A DNA stretch of 64,000 nucleotides from Mycolicibacterium chubuense NBB4 (GCF_000266905.1 NC_018027.1:186001-250000), one strand, 5' to 3'. Positions 1-9,520 are shown, counted from the stretch's first letter. Translations and numbers: made by a program. The notes: generated by a model from the sequence alone, not told the origin.

Positions 1-1
1 C

Positions 2-91
2 GACGGCATGCAGCTCATCGGCTTCAAGTGCCACATCATGCCCAAGAGCCCTGACCCGGATCCCGCGATACCGGCGGCCGCTTGGATCTGA
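2..91 (+). CDS. C-terminal end of a hypothetical protein (5' truncated by window edge)
   Basis: An open frame runs from base 2 to a TGA at 89-91 and encodes 29 residues. Its sequence GMQLIGFKCHIMPKSPDPDP resembles the tail of the next protein (VQILAFICKRLPKAPDPLPD). I infer that this is the end of a paralogue lying in tandem, 31 bp upstream of the next start. Only the tail is visible, so no function can be given. Confidence 0.6.
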   Translation, partial: DGMQLIGFKCHIMPKSPDPDPAIPAAAWI

Positions 92-122
92 GTCGGAGTT
101 CCCTCGTCAAGGAGGAGGACTG

Positions 123-1682
123 GTGGATGCCTTCGTGCAACTCGCCTTGATGGAGAAGTGCCGGCAAGTATTCGGAAGCGACAGTACGTTTCTCAGCTTC
201 CCACTGGCGTCGGCCTTCTCATGGACTCCGTCTCAGACCACCGGAATGAACGCGCCGGCGACCGCCGGCGATTACGCGGCAGCCGCGGAGTTCGCCCAGA
301 GCGTGAACTTCATCCCACGTGATCTGGTGGCGAACGTCGATGGCGAGACGTTCCTGTGGGATGTCTACGACGACGTGCTGTCGGGCGCCCAAGTCGCGGT
401 GGGAAAGCCGCCGTCCACGTACGAAACGGCAGCCGCTGCGGTGCTTTACGACACCGCCGCCGACGGGACGCGCACGGAGACTGCAGCCTATCGAATGTAT
501 CGGCAGTATCGCGATGCGTGGATCGCGGCACGGCAGAACTACAACGCGCAGAGGCTGACCGCCGAATCTTCGAGCGACCCGGTGATACAGCAACGATGGA
601 ACACCGTCGACGAGCCGACGTTGCGCGCCGCAGTCGCCGACGCCAAGGCCGCGTGGGAGCAGCAGGGCCGCAAGGCCGAGATCGAATCCGCGCTGGAAAC
701 GTATGAGCAGATGACCGTCGACGATCCGAAGCTGGCATGGAGCACGTGGCAGGGATCCTTCAACGAGGACATCGATCTGATCACAGACCCGACAAGCCAA
801 CTGAAGTACGCGCCAACGGGCTTTTCGCCACGCAATCTTTCCAGCAATGATGCCTGGCTGCATTTCGACCTTGCGTCAGCCGAGATGGCCGCTTTGGTCG
901 ACGCTGCACCGACGAACCTCAAGGCGGTCCTCGGGTCGCAAACCGCCAGCCAGTATCAGCACGTCAGCTTCGAATACCGCTCCGTCGCGGTCGTGCGACC
1001 CTGGTTCCAGAGCGCGGTGTTCACGTCCCGCTCCTGGCAGCAGCCGGGGGAGGAGCCGCTGTCCGACGGCGGTGATCCGCCCAACGGCCGCTGCCCCGCC
1101 TACGTCTCGGCGATCGTGTTCGTGCGCCATGTGGCGGTGGTGCCAGCTGCCGGGCACGGCGCCCCGGCGCCGGAACGCGGACCGATTTTTTCGCTGCCGA
1201 CGCAGTTGCTCACGGAACGCAAATTGGTTTTGGAGCCGCAGCTGCAGACGCGGATGGCCATGGCGCCCAGTGAGCGTGATACCGGGGCGGTAACCGATGC
1301 GCCGGTTGTCAACACACCGTTGTTCAGGCGCCTTGACACCGAAAGCTTCATCCAGGCCCCACGGAGTCAACCGGCGCAGCCCGTCGCGTCGATCACGATG
1401 ATGAGAATGGCAGCAGCACCCACTCGCCAGACACCGCCAGCGGGTGCCACCCCCGAAGTCGGAGCCGCGCGTTTCATACCCCCCGCGTTCCGCTTCGACC
1501 ACGGGCCCGTGCGGGGGGCGGGCCATCTCGGTGATTTGGGCACCGTTGTCCCGGTCGACCCGTCACAACCTCCGCCGCCTCCGTCGCCTCCGCCGCCGAA
1601 CGACGACGTGCAAATCCTGGCGTTCATCTGCAAGCGGCTTCCGAAGGCGCCCGACCCGCTTCCAGATCTTCACTGGACGTGA
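123..1682 (+). CDS. Hypothetical proline-rich protein, second of a tandem paralogous pair
   Basis: I do not recognise this 519-residue protein. The GTG start at 123 is set by a strong AAGGAGG about 8 bases upstream. No signal peptide or membrane helix is evident. The N-terminal 280 residues are mixed alpha/beta with a Gln/Ala/Glu-rich, probably helical stretch near residues 120-200. A segment with several aromatic residues follows (around FEYRSVAVVRPWF). After a low-complexity region comes a proline run near residues 480-492 (PPPPPSPPPP), then a short tail that matches the end of the upstream frame. The tandem copies and the Pro-linked terminal motif suggest a multi-subunit or surface-associated assembly, but this is speculation. 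Base use looks somewhat less GC-rich than its neighbours, so it may be accessory DNA. It converges with the fadE3-like gene. Confidence 0.75.
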   Translation: MDAFVQLALMEKCRQVFGSDSTFLSFPLASAFSWTPSQTTGMNAPATAGDYAAAAEFAQSVNFIPRDLVANVDGETFLWDVYDDVLSGAQVAVGKPPSTYETAAAAVLYDTAADGTRTETAAYRMYRQYRDAWIAARQNYNAQRLTAESSSDPVIQQRWNTVDEPTLRAAVADAKAAWEQQGRKAEIESALETYEQMTVDDPKLAWSTWQGSFNEDIDLITDPTSQLKYAPTGFSPRNLSSNDAWLHFDLASAEMAALVDAAPTNLKAVLGSQTASQYQHVSFEYRSVAVVRPWFQSAVFTSRSWQQPGEEPLSDGGDPPNGRCPAYVSAIVFVRHVAVVPAAGHGAPAPERGPIFSLPTQLLTERKLVLEPQLQTRMAMAPSERDTGAVTDAPVVNTPLFRRLDTESFIQAPRSQPAQPVASITMMRMAAAPTRQTPPAGATPEVGAARFIPPAFRFDHGPVRGAGHLGDLGTVVPVDPSQPPPPPSPPPPNDDVQILAFICKRLPKAPDPLPDLHWT

Positions 1683-1727
1683 CGCCGTGCCCAAGCTGCA
1701 GCACCTGGTACGCCGCGCCGCTGCCTA

Positions 1728-2885
1728 TCAGAGGCCGCCCCGGGCCACCAGCTGAGCGGCGATGACGTTGCGCTGGATCTCGTTGGTGCCCTCGCCGACG
1801 ATCATCAGCGGGGCGTCGCGGAAGTACCGTTCGACGTCGTATTCGGTGGAATAGCCGTACCCGCCGTGGATCCGCACCGCGTTGAGCGCGATCTCCATCG
1901 CCACTTCGGACGCGAACAGCTTCGCCATCCCCGCTTCCATGTCGGCCCGTTCACCGCTGTCGTAACGGTCGGCGGCGTGCAGCGTGAGCTGGCGCGCAGC
2001 GGTGAGCTTCGTCGCCATGTCGGCGAGGTAGTGGCCGACGGCCTGGTGTTTCCAGATCGGCTGGCCGAAGCTCTCCCGGCTCTGCGCGTAGGCCAGCGCA
2101 TCCTCCAGCGCAGCAGACGCGACGCCCAGCGCGCGGGAGGCGACCTGGATGCGTCCCGTCTCGAGGCCCTTCATCATCTGCGCGAAGCCCTGACCGGGCA
2201 CGCCGCCGAGCACGGCAGCAGCAGGCACCCGGCACCCGTCGAACGCCAGCTCGCACGATTCGACGCCCTTGTACCCCAGCTTGGGCAGATCCCGTGACAC
2301 GGTCAGCCCCTCGGTCGGGTTCTCGACCAGCACCACCGAGATGCCGGTGTGCCGGGGCGTGGCCTCCGGATCGGTCTTGCACAACAACGCGATCAGCCCC
2401 GACCGGCGAGCGTTGGAGATCCACGTCTTGGACCCGTTGATCACGAGCTCGTCCCCGTCGGTACGGGCGACGGTGTGCATGTTCTGCAGGTCCGACCCGC
2501 CACCCGGTTCGGTGAGCGCCATCGTCGCGCGCAGCTGTCCCGACGCCAGCAGCGGAAGGTACCGGGTCTTCTGGTCCTCGGTGCCGAACAGCGTCAGCAG
2601 CTTCGCCACCACGGTGTGTCCACCCATCGCGCCGGCCAGGCTCATCCAGCCCCGCGCCAATTCCTGGGTCACCAGTACGTAGCAGCGTGTCGACACCGGA
2701 GCGCCACCGTGTTCCTCGGGGACGGCGAGACCGTAGATGCCGATGCGTTTCATCTGGTCGATCCACGCCTGCGGGTAGGTGTTGGCATGCTCGACCTCGC
2801 GCACGGTGGGCTTGACCTCGCGGTCGATGAACGTGCGCACCGTGTCGACCAGCAGGGCTTCTTCGTCGCTCAACCCGTCACGCAC
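1728..2885 (-). CDS. fadE3: Acyl-CoA dehydrogenase FadE3
   Basis: This is a 385-residue flavin-dependent acyl-CoA dehydrogenase that would oxidise an acyl-CoA to the enoyl-CoA in beta-oxidation. The FAD/substrate segment MALTEPGGGSDLQNMHT and the C-terminal family segments IHGGYGYSTEYDVERYFRDA and GEGTNEIQRNVIA are present, and the length is normal. The frame can extend to an ATG at 2954, but that would place the divergent promoter and a palindrome inside the gene. I chose the GTG at 2885 because GGGAGG precedes it at good spacing. Position next to a divergent Rv0216-like gene matches M. tuberculosis Rv0215c-Rv0216. Substrate range is unknown. Confidence 0.88.
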   Translation of the reverse strand: MRDGLSDEEALLVDTVRTFIDREVKPTVREVEHANTYPQAWIDQMKRIGIYGLAVPEEHGGAPVSTRCYVLVTQELARGWMSLAGAMGGHTVVAKLLTLFGTEDQKTRYLPLLASGQLRATMALTEPGGGSDLQNMHTVARTDGDELVINGSKTWISNARRSGLIALLCKTDPEATPRHTGISVVLVENPTEGLTVSRDLPKLGYKGVESCELAFDGCRVPAAAVLGGVPGQGFAQMMKGLETGRIQVASRALGVASAALEDALAYAQSRESFGQPIWKHQAVGHYLADMATKLTAARQLTLHAADRYDSGERADMEAGMAKLFASEVAMEIALNAVRIHGGYGYSTEYDVERYFRDAPLMIVGEGTNEIQRNVIAAQLVARGGL

Positions 2886-2924
2886 GAGTACCTCCCACAA
2901 TGGACGGCCATATCGCACGTCATG

Positions 2925-2938
2925 TTGACACACGTCAA
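2925..2938. promoter_or_regulatory. Palindrome TTGAC-N4-GTCAA between divergent fadE3 and the Rv0216-like gene
   Basis: The palindrome TTGACACACGTCAA lies 40 bp upstream of the chosen fadE3 start and 15 bp before the divergent ATG. A longer version of the same motif (9521-9538) precedes the double acyl-CoA dehydrogenase gene. This fits an operator for a dimeric regulator, but I cannot name the protein. Confidence 0.5.
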
Positions 2939-2952
2939 AACGCGGTGCCAGC

Positions 2953-3963
2953 ATGCCTGTCGTGACTGTGTCCGGCCGTAGTTCGGGTGGCCCCCACTTC
3001 GACGACCTGCACGTCGGCCAGGTCTTCGACTCATCGCCGTCGGTGACGTTGACCGCCGGGATGGCCGCGGTCCATCAGTCGATCGTCGGCGACCGGTTAC
3101 GGCTGGCGCTGGACGCCGAGTTGTCGGCCACCGTGGTGGGCACCACGAGCCCGCTCGCGCATCCGGCGCTGGTGTGCGACGTCGCGATCGGTCAGTCGAC
3201 GGTCGTGACCCAGCGGGTCAAAGCCAACCTGTTCTACCGCGGCCTGGTGTTCCACCGGTTCCCCGTCGTGGGCGACACCCTGTTCACCCGCACGGAGGTG
3301 GTCGGCCTGCGGCAGAACTCCGCCAAGCCGGGCCGTGCGGCTACCGGACTCGCGGCCCTGCGCATGACGACCATCGACGGGCTCGGCCGGCTGGTGCTGG
3401 ACTTCTATAGGTGCGCGATGCTGCCCCTGTCCGGGGACACGGTCCAGACCGGCCACGACGACGACCTCTCGACGGTCGGGGCGGGTGAGAACGTCGCCCC
3501 CGACCCGACAGCGGACTGGGATGCGGACGGCTACCGCGCCCGGGTGCCGGGGCCCCACTTCGACCCCGCGCTGGCGGGCCGCACGCTGCGCAGCACGGCC
3601 GACGTCGTGACCAGCGCACCGGAGCTCGCCCGGCTGTCGCTGAACATCGCCGCCACCCACCACGATTCGCGCGTCGCAGGCCGGCGGCTGGTCTACGGAG
3701 GCCACACCATCGGGCTGGCGCTGGCGCAGGCCACCCGCCTGCTGCCGAACCTCGTCACCGTGCTCGGCTGGGAGTCCTGCGAACACACCGGGCCCGTGCA
3801 CGAGAACGACACGCTCTACAGCGACCTGACGGTGGAGGCGGTCGAACCGCTGCCCGAGGATCGCGGTGGCGTGGTGCGGTTACGCTCGCTGGTCTTCGCC
3901 GCCGCCGAGTCCGGGGACGATCGTCAGGTGCTCGACTGGCGGTTCTCCGCGCTGCTGTTCTGA
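2953..3963 (+). CDS. Double-hotdog protein, Rv0216 family
   Basis: This 336-residue protein corresponds in length, sequence style and position (divergent from fadE3) to M. tuberculosis Rv0216. That protein is a double-hotdog fold structurally related to MaoC-type enoyl hydratases but, as I recall, without demonstrated hydratase activity. Two hotdog halves are visible: residues 10-160 beginning HFDDLHVGQVFD, and residues 190-336 beginning GPHFDPALAGRTL. The second half has the segment GGHTIGLALAQATRLLPN, where MaoC enzymes usually carry an Asp/His pair. The ATG at 2953 is used, although no strong ribosome-binding site is seen. A 20-bp gap to the next gene suggests an operon with the CoA-transferase-like gene and the amidohydrolase. 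Confidence 0.8.
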   Translation: MPVVTVSGRSSGGPHFDDLHVGQVFDSSPSVTLTAGMAAVHQSIVGDRLRLALDAELSATVVGTTSPLAHPALVCDVAIGQSTVVTQRVKANLFYRGLVFHRFPVVGDTLFTRTEVVGLRQNSAKPGRAATGLAALRMTTIDGLGRLVLDFYRCAMLPLSGDTVQTGHDDDLSTVGAGENVAPDPTADWDADGYRARVPGPHFDPALAGRTLRSTADVVTSAPELARLSLNIAATHHDSRVAGRRLVYGGHTIGLALAQATRLLPNLVTVLGWESCEHTGPVHENDTLYSDLTVEAVEPLPEDRGGVVRLRSLVFAAAESGDDRQVLDWRFSALLF

Positions 3964-3983
3964 CCGCAGACGACAATGGTCTG

Positions 3984-5093
3984 ATGCCGTCCGTGGCCAT
4001 CCCCGCAGCCGCGCTGGCGCACGCGCGCGAGACCACCCGGGCGCTGCATTCGCTGGGGCTCGACGCCGACGCCGAAGAGCTGCTTTGTGGCCGTGCCGCG
4101 ATGCTGGGGCTTCGCGGCGGCGGTCGCACCTCGGCCGGCGGGGCGACCAGGTTGATGCGGGCGCGGGACGGATGGTGTGCGCTGACCCTGTCCCGGCCCG
4201 ACGACATCGACGCGGTCCCCGCGCTCGTCGAGTGCGACCACGTCGACGATCCCTGGGACGCGGTCGAATGCCGGGTCCGCGCCTGCGATGTCGCGTCGTT
4301 CGCCGCCCGTGCCCGGCTGCTGGGCCTGCCCGTCGGGGTGCTGGGGGAGACGGCCCCTGCGGCGCCAGTGATCCGGCCCGCCGGTGAGGGCGCCCGGCCG
4401 ACGGCGCTGGCCGACGCCCTGGTGGTCGATCTGTCCTCGATGTGGGCGGGACCGCTGTGCGGCGCGCTGCTCGCCCGCGCCGGCGCGACCGTCGTGAAGG
4501 TGGAAAGCGCGGCCCGGCCCGACGGCACGCGCTCCGGCGCGACCGGCTTCTTCGACTGGATCAACGGTGAGAAGCTCTGCTACGAAGTCGATCTCGATCG
4601 GCCGGAACAGCTGCGCAGGCTGCTGGCCGCCGCCGACGTGGTCATCGAGTCCTCCCGGCCGGCCGCCCTGCGGCGTCGTGGTCTCGGACCGCTGGACGGG
4701 GCCGCCCGTGCCGGCCGGGTCTGGCTGAGGATCACCGGTCACGGGACCGTCGGCGAGCGCGCCGACTGGGTCGCGTTCGGTGACGACGCCGCGGTGTCCG
4801 GAGGGCTGGTGAGTGGCGCCGCCGACGCCCCGGTGTTCTGCGGCGACGCGATCGCCGACCCGCTGACGGGTCTGCACGCGGCGGAGGCGGTGATGGAGTC
4901 GCGGATCCGCGGCGGCGGCGAAGTCGTCGAGATGTCGATGGCGGCGGTCGCGGCCGGCTACGCGCATTTGCCGCGAGGCGACGACATCGTCTGCACGGCA
5001 GTGCCTTCAGTGCGTCGCCACGCCTCAGCCCCGGGCGCCGACAACGCCGCCGTCGACCGCATGGTGGCGCATCGGCAGCCGGCCGCATGCTGA
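3984..5093 (+). CDS. CoA-transferase family III (CaiB/BaiF)-like protein
   Basis: This 369-residue protein contains the family III CoA-transferase signature in its second half. Around residues 150-175 it reads VVDLSSMWAGPLCGALLARAG, followed by TVVKVES. A later segment, ADPLTGLHAAEAVME, is where family members place a catalytic Asp. The N-terminal 130 residues are less typical. The reaction would be transfer of CoA between organic acids, with unknown substrates. Its last codons overlap the next start (ATG at 5087), so translation of the amidohydrolase is probably coupled. As I recall, M. tuberculosis lacks this gene pair between Rv0216 and lipW, so it is an insertion relative to that genome. 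Confidence 0.75.
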   Translation: MPSVAIPAAALAHARETTRALHSLGLDADAEELLCGRAAMLGLRGGGRTSAGGATRLMRARDGWCALTLSRPDDIDAVPALVECDHVDDPWDAVECRVRACDVASFAARARLLGLPVGVLGETAPAAPVIRPAGEGARPTALADALVVDLSSMWAGPLCGALLARAGATVVKVESAARPDGTRSGATGFFDWINGEKLCYEVDLDRPEQLRRLLAAADVVIESSRPAALRRRGLGPLDGAARAGRVWLRITGHGTVGERADWVAFGDDAAVSGGLVSGAADAPVFCGDAIADPLTGLHAAEAVMESRIRGGGEVVEMSMAAVAAGYAHLPRGDDIVCTAVPSVRRHASAPGADNAAVDRMVAHRQPAAC

Positions 5094-6388
5094 TCCGGGG
5101 AGCGGTGATGCTCGACGGCACGCCCGCCGACATCCGCGTCCGGGAGCGGATCGTCGAGGTGGCGGCCGGTCTCACGCCGCGGCCGGGGGAGTCGGTGTAC
5201 GACGCCGCGGGCGGCACCGTGCTGCCCGGACTGCACGACCACCACCTGCATCTGCGCGCGGCCGCGGCTGCCCTGCAGTCGGTGCGGGTCGGGCCGGACG
5301 AGGTCGCCGGTAGGCAGGCCCTCGCGCACGTCCTCGCCGGCTCCGGCGTGGACGACGACGGGTGGATCCGCGCGGTCGGCTACCACGAGGCCGTCGCCGG
5401 AGCACTGGATCGCGGCGTGCTCGACGAGATCTGTCCCGCGGTGCCGCTGCGCGTCCAGCACCGCACCGGTGTGTTGTGGATACTCAATTCGGCTGGGCTG
5501 CAACGGCTCGGGCTGGTCGATCACCCGGACGGCAGGCTGCGCAGCGCCGACGCCGCGTGGGCCGAGCCGCTTCGCAGCGAACCGCCGCTGGACCGGCTGA
5601 GTCGGCAGTTGAGCGCCTACGGCATCACCGGGGTCACCGATGCCACACCGGATCTCGACGCGCACGATGTCGCCGCGCTGCAGGAGGCGCACCGGAGTGG
5701 ACGACTACGGCAGCGGGTCGGTGTCCTGGCGCCGGGCAAGCGCATCCTGCACGACGACGCACTCGACCTCGACGAAACCGTCGGGTGGATGCGGGACACG
5801 CACGCGGCCGGGGTGCCGGTCGCGGTGCACTGTGTCACCGCTGCGCAATTGGTCGTCACCCTGGAGGCCCTGCGGTGCGCGGGGCGTCATCCGCTCGACC
5901 GCATCGAGCACGCCGCCGTGGTTCCCGACCACAGCATCGGCGACCTCGCCGCCAGCGGCGTCACCGTGGTCACCCAGCCCAACTTCGTCGCCGAGCGCGG
6001 CGATCAGTATCTGGCGGACGTGCCCGTCGCCGAACACCACGAACTGTGGCGGGTTTCGTCGTTGCGGCGCGCCGGTGTCCCCGTGGCGCTGTCGACGGAC
6101 GCGCCGTTCGGCCGTGCCGATCCGTGGGCGGCCATGCGCGCCGCGGTGCGCAGGCGCACAGCGAGTGGAGTGGTGCTCGGAGAGGCCGAAACCGTCTCGG
6201 CCACAGCAGCTTTGACGATGTTCCTCGGTGAGCCGAGCAGACCCGCCGTGGCCCGCCGCATCGCGCCGGACGCGCCGGCCGACCTGTGCATCCTGGCCAC
6301 CCCGCCGGCCGAGACGCTGGCCGAGTTGGACGCGGAGATGGTCGCCGCGACCGTCGTGGCCGGTGAGGTAGTCTTCGAGAAGCGCTGA
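5087..6388 (+). CDS. Metal-dependent amidohydrolase (YtcJ/imidazolonepropionase-like)
   Basis: This 433-residue protein belongs to the amidohydrolase superfamily. The beta-1 metal motif HDHHLHL lies at residues 50-56. Further ligand candidates follow in order: AVHCVTAAQL, RIEHAAVV, and the late Asp in ALSTDAPFG. It begins and ends with the small beta-sandwich typical of the family (MLIRGAVMLDG at the start, AATVVAGEVVFEK at the end). It overlaps the CoA-transferase-like gene by 7 bp and converges on lipW with a 12-bp gap. It would hydrolyse an amide, lactam or ester bond, but the substrate cannot be read from the sequence. Confidence 0.82.
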   Translation: MLIRGAVMLDGTPADIRVRERIVEVAAGLTPRPGESVYDAAGGTVLPGLHDHHLHLRAAAAALQSVRVGPDEVAGRQALAHVLAGSGVDDDGWIRAVGYHEAVAGALDRGVLDEICPAVPLRVQHRTGVLWILNSAGLQRLGLVDHPDGRLRSADAAWAEPLRSEPPLDRLSRQLSAYGITGVTDATPDLDAHDVAALQEAHRSGRLRQRVGVLAPGKRILHDDALDLDETVGWMRDTHAAGVPVAVHCVTAAQLVVTLEALRCAGRHPLDRIEHAAVVPDHSIGDLAASGVTVVTQPNFVAERGDQYLADVPVAEHHELWRVSSLRRAGVPVALSTDAPFGRADPWAAMRAAVRRRTASGVVLGEAETVSATAALTMFLGEPSRPAVARRIAPDAPADLCILATPPAETLAELDAEMVAATVVAGEVVFEKR

Positions 6389-6400
6389 GCGCCAGCCTTT

Positions 6401-7300
6401 TCAGGCCGCAGCAGGTTCGAACGCCGTCCGGAGCAGCTCGCACTGGCTGTCGAAGAAGGACTGCGAAACCCTTGCTTTCGGCGCGATCCCGTCGAAACCG
6501 TGGAAGGCGCCCTTGACCACCATCACCTCGCACCGCACCCCGGCGTCGCGCAGACGTTCGGCGTAGGCGAGATCCTCGTCGTGGAAGAGGTCCAGCGTGC
6601 CGACGCCGATCCATGCCAGGGGCAGCCCGGACAGGTCTCGGCGGCGCGCGGGCACGGCGACCTCGGGATCGGCGTCACCGAGGTAGGCGCGCCAGCCGAA
6701 CCGGTTGCTCGCCTGGTTCCACAACCGGTGCCCGGGGTGGTCCAAACCGGTGCGCTGCGTGGTGCGGTCATCGAGCATCGGGTACACGAGAAGCTGTGCG
6801 GCCAGCGGAATCTGGTTGCGATCACGGGCGAGCAGCGCCAACGCCGCAGCCAGACCGCCACCGGCGCTGGCCCCGCCGACGGCCACCCGCGCCGGGTCGA
6901 CCGAGGGCAGCGTCGCGAGCCAGCTCAGCGCGGCGTAGCAGTCCTCGAGCGGAGTGGGGTAGGGGTGCTCGGGCGCCAGCCGGTAGTTCACCGACGCGAC
7001 GGTCGCACCCAGTTCACGGGCGAACCGGCGGCACAGAACGTCGTCCTGTGCGGCATCGCCGATGACGTAGCCGCCGCCGTGGATCCACAGCAGCGCCGGG
7101 CCCGGGGCCGATCCGGCGGGCCGGTGCAACCGAACTTGCACGCCCGAGTGCAACGTGAGGACCTCGACGCCGTCGGGCTCCTGGCGCCACATCAGCCGGG
7201 ATGCCGCCCGCACGAAGGGCAGCGTCACCGGAGTGATCATGTGTTTGGGTAGCAGCCGGGCGCTGCGTCGCAGCTCGGGATGGAATTCGAAGCGGGGCAC
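6401..7300 (-). CDS. lipW: Alpha/beta-hydrolase esterase LipW (hormone-sensitive lipase family)
   Basis: This 299-residue esterase has the oxyanion motif HGGGYVIGD near residue 94 and the nucleophile motif GGASAGG with Ser145. An acid candidate lies in GTLDLFHDED and the His in GAFHGFDG. It lacks a signal peptide and should act in the cytosol or at the inner membrane on short- to medium-chain esters. Length and position fit Rv0217c. The ATG at 7300 is followed by a basic, family-like N terminus. Confidence 0.85.
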   Translation of the reverse strand: MPRFEFHPELRRSARLLPKHMITPVTLPFVRAASRLMWRQEPDGVEVLTLHSGVQVRLHRPAGSAPGPALLWIHGGGYVIGDAAQDDVLCRRFARELGATVASVNYRLAPEHPYPTPLEDCYAALSWLATLPSVDPARVAVGGASAGGGLAAALALLARDRNQIPLAAQLLVYPMLDDRTTQRTGLDHPGHRLWNQASNRFGWRAYLGDADPEVAVPARRRDLSGLPLAWIGVGTLDLFHDEDLAYAERLRDAGVRCEVMVVKGAFHGFDGIAPKARVSQSFFDSQCELLRTAFEPAAA

Positions 7301-7321
7301 GCGACCAGTATGCGCACGCGG

Positions 7322-9499
7322 CTACTTGAGCAGCGGGTCGCGGGGCAGTCCGAGGATCCGCTCGGCAATCGTGTTGCGCGTGATCTCCGAGGTGCCACCC
7401 GCGATCGTCATCGCCCGATTGCCCAGATAACCGCGGGTCAGCTGCGGTGTCTGCTCCGTGACCGCGGCCGTGCCCGCCAGTTCGAAGGCCAGCTCGGTGA
7501 GCCGCTGGCCCGATTCGGCGACCAGCAGCTTGGTCACGTTGCCCTCCGGCCCCGGCTCGGCGCCGGCCAGGGCGCGGGTGGCGCGGCGCAGGTTGAGCAG
7601 GCGCAGCGTGTGGATCTCGGCGATGATCTCGCCGGCACGCAGGACGTACCTGGCCGCCGTCTCCGGGGTGGCGTCCAGCAGCTTCACCAGGTGGTCCGGC
7701 GTCGTTCCGGTCGGTGCGCCGGAGCCGCCGCCGATCGAGATGCGTTCGTTGCCCAGCGTCGCGCGGGCCACCAGCCAGCCCTTGTTGACGTCGCCGACGA
7801 CGTCGGAATCCGGCACGAAGACGTCGTCGAAGAACACCTCGTTGAAGTGGGAATCACCGGTGAGACCCCGCAACGGGTTCACCGTCACCCCGTCGGCGGT
7901 CATGTCGATGGCCATCATCGTGACGCCGGCGTGTTTGGGGGCCTCAGGGTCGGTCCGCACGGTGGCCAGCCCCCACTGGCACATGTGGGCCAGACTCGTC
8001 CACACCTTCTGCCCCGTGACCCGCCATCCCCCGTCTACCTTCTTGGCCGACGTCCGGACCGCCGCGGCGTCCGATCCGGCGCCCGGCTCGGAGAACAGCT
8101 GGCACCACATGACCTGGCCGCGCAGCACCGGCTCCACCCAGCGTTCTCGCTGCTCGTCGGTGCCCGCTTGCGCGATCGTCAGGGCGACCCACCCGGTGAT
8201 GCCCATGTCCGGCCGGTCGACACCGGCGAACTCCTCCTCGATGACGAGTTGTTCGAGGACGTCGGCGCCGCGGCCCCACGGTGTAGGCCAGTGCGGCACA
8301 AGGTATCCGGAGTCGACGAGGTAATCGCGTTGCGCCCCGGCGGGAAGACCGCGCACGTGCTCGGCGGCCTGCCGCGCCTGGTCGCGGTACTCGGCGGCTT
8401 CCGGGGGCAGCGTGAAGGACGCACCGTGCGCCCGGCCGCTGCGCTGTGCTTCGACGACGTCGACGAGCGGGTCGACGCCGTCGGCCATGAGCGCGGCCAG
8501 CGTGCGCGCGCGGCGCAGATAGAGGTGGCAATCGTGTTCCCACGTGAAGCCGATTCCGCCGTGGAGCTGAATGTTGTTCTGCGCGTTGAAGACCTGAGCG
8601 CGGATCGCCAGTGCCGCGGCCGCGGCGGCGGGGAACCACGCGCTGTCGAGGTCGTCGGCCCGCGCGGCGTCCCAGGTGGCTGCCGTGGCGACCTCGGCGC
8701 AGACGAGCATGTTGGCGGCGTGATGCTTGACGGCCTGGAAGGTGCCGATGGTCCGGCCGAACTGCTCTCGGACTCTGGCGTATTCGACGGCCATCTCGAG
8801 TGCCGCCCAGCTGACCCCGACGGCCTCGGCGGCCGCCAGGGTGCGGAACGCGGTCCTCGCGTCGCGGGCGGCGCCGCGCAGCACCCGGTCGGCGGGCACC
8901 GCGACCCCGCGAAGCGCGACCGATCCGATGCTGCGCGTGGGGTCCAGCGACTCCCGCGCCGTCACGGTCACCCCGTCGGCGCCGGCGTCGACGATCACGA
9001 CGTCCTCGCCCGCGACCAGCACCAGGACCGCGGCGTCCGGGGCGCCGAGCACGGCGTTCGCCTCGCCGGTGGCCGTCAGGTCCGCGTCCACGGCGACGGT
9101 TCCCGACATCCCGAGCGCGCCCACCGTGCGCCCAGCGGCCAAGTCTGGAAGCAGTTGAGCGCGAACGGATTCCGGCGCGCACATGTCGATCACCGCCGAT
9201 GCGGACACAGTGGGCAGGAACGGGCCAGGGCACAGCTGCCTGCCCTGGCACTCGAGCACCACCGCGAGTTCGGCCAACCCGAATCCCGAGCCGCCCGAGT
9301 CTTCGGTGACCGCCAGTCCCGTCCACCCGAGTTCCGTTGCGGCCGACCAGATCTCCGGCGGATGAGCGGTACCACCGTCGAGTGCGGCCCGAGCTCTGGC
9401 CAGTGACTGCAGCCGGCCCAGCTGCCCCGCGACGGCATCGGCGAGATCCTGGTGTTCGTCGGTGATCGCCAGACTGGACGTGCTGAAGGTCTTGCTCAC
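7322..9499 (-). CDS. Double-length acyl-CoA dehydrogenase (FadE6/FadE22/FadE34 type)
   Basis: The 725-residue protein is two acyl-CoA dehydrogenase units fused head to tail. The N-terminal unit (about 1-345) has a weak substrate-loop region but keeps the C-terminal segment NIQLHGGIGFTWEHDCHLYLRR. The C-terminal unit (about 370-725) has the flavin motif LFSEPGAGSDAAAVRT and ends AGGTSEITRNTIAERILGLPR. Fused FadE proteins of about 710-730 residues are known in M. tuberculosis, some acting on sterol side-chain CoA esters. Here only the C-terminal unit shows the full FAD-binding signature. The GTG at 9499 has AAAGGG about 10 bases upstream. A perfect 18-base palindrome lies 22 bp upstream of the start. 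Confidence 0.85.
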   Translation of the reverse strand: MSKTFSTSSLAITDEHQDLADAVAGQLGRLQSLARARAALDGGTAHPPEIWSAATELGWTGLAVTEDSGGSGFGLAELAVVLECQGRQLCPGPFLPTVSASAVIDMCAPESVRAQLLPDLAAGRTVGALGMSGTVAVDADLTATGEANAVLGAPDAAVLVLVAGEDVVIVDAGADGVTVTARESLDPTRSIGSVALRGVAVPADRVLRGAARDARTAFRTLAAAEAVGVSWAALEMAVEYARVREQFGRTIGTFQAVKHHAANMLVCAEVATAATWDAARADDLDSAWFPAAAAAALAIRAQVFNAQNNIQLHGGIGFTWEHDCHLYLRRARTLAALMADGVDPLVDVVEAQRSGRAHGASFTLPPEAAEYRDQARQAAEHVRGLPAGAQRDYLVDSGYLVPHWPTPWGRGADVLEQLVIEEEFAGVDRPDMGITGWVALTIAQAGTDEQRERWVEPVLRGQVMWCQLFSEPGAGSDAAAVRTSAKKVDGGWRVTGQKVWTSLAHMCQWGLATVRTDPEAPKHAGVTMMAIDMTADGVTVNPLRGLTGDSHFNEVFFDDVFVPDSDVVGDVNKGWLVARATLGNERISIGGGSGAPTGTTPDHLVKLLDATPETAARYVLRAGEIIAEIHTLRLLNLRRATRALAGAEPGPEGNVTKLLVAESGQRLTELAFELAGTAAVTEQTPQLTRGYLGNRAMTIAGGTSEITRNTIAERILGLPRDPLLK

Positions 9500-9520
9500 G
9501 GTGATGGCCCTTTTCGGTCG

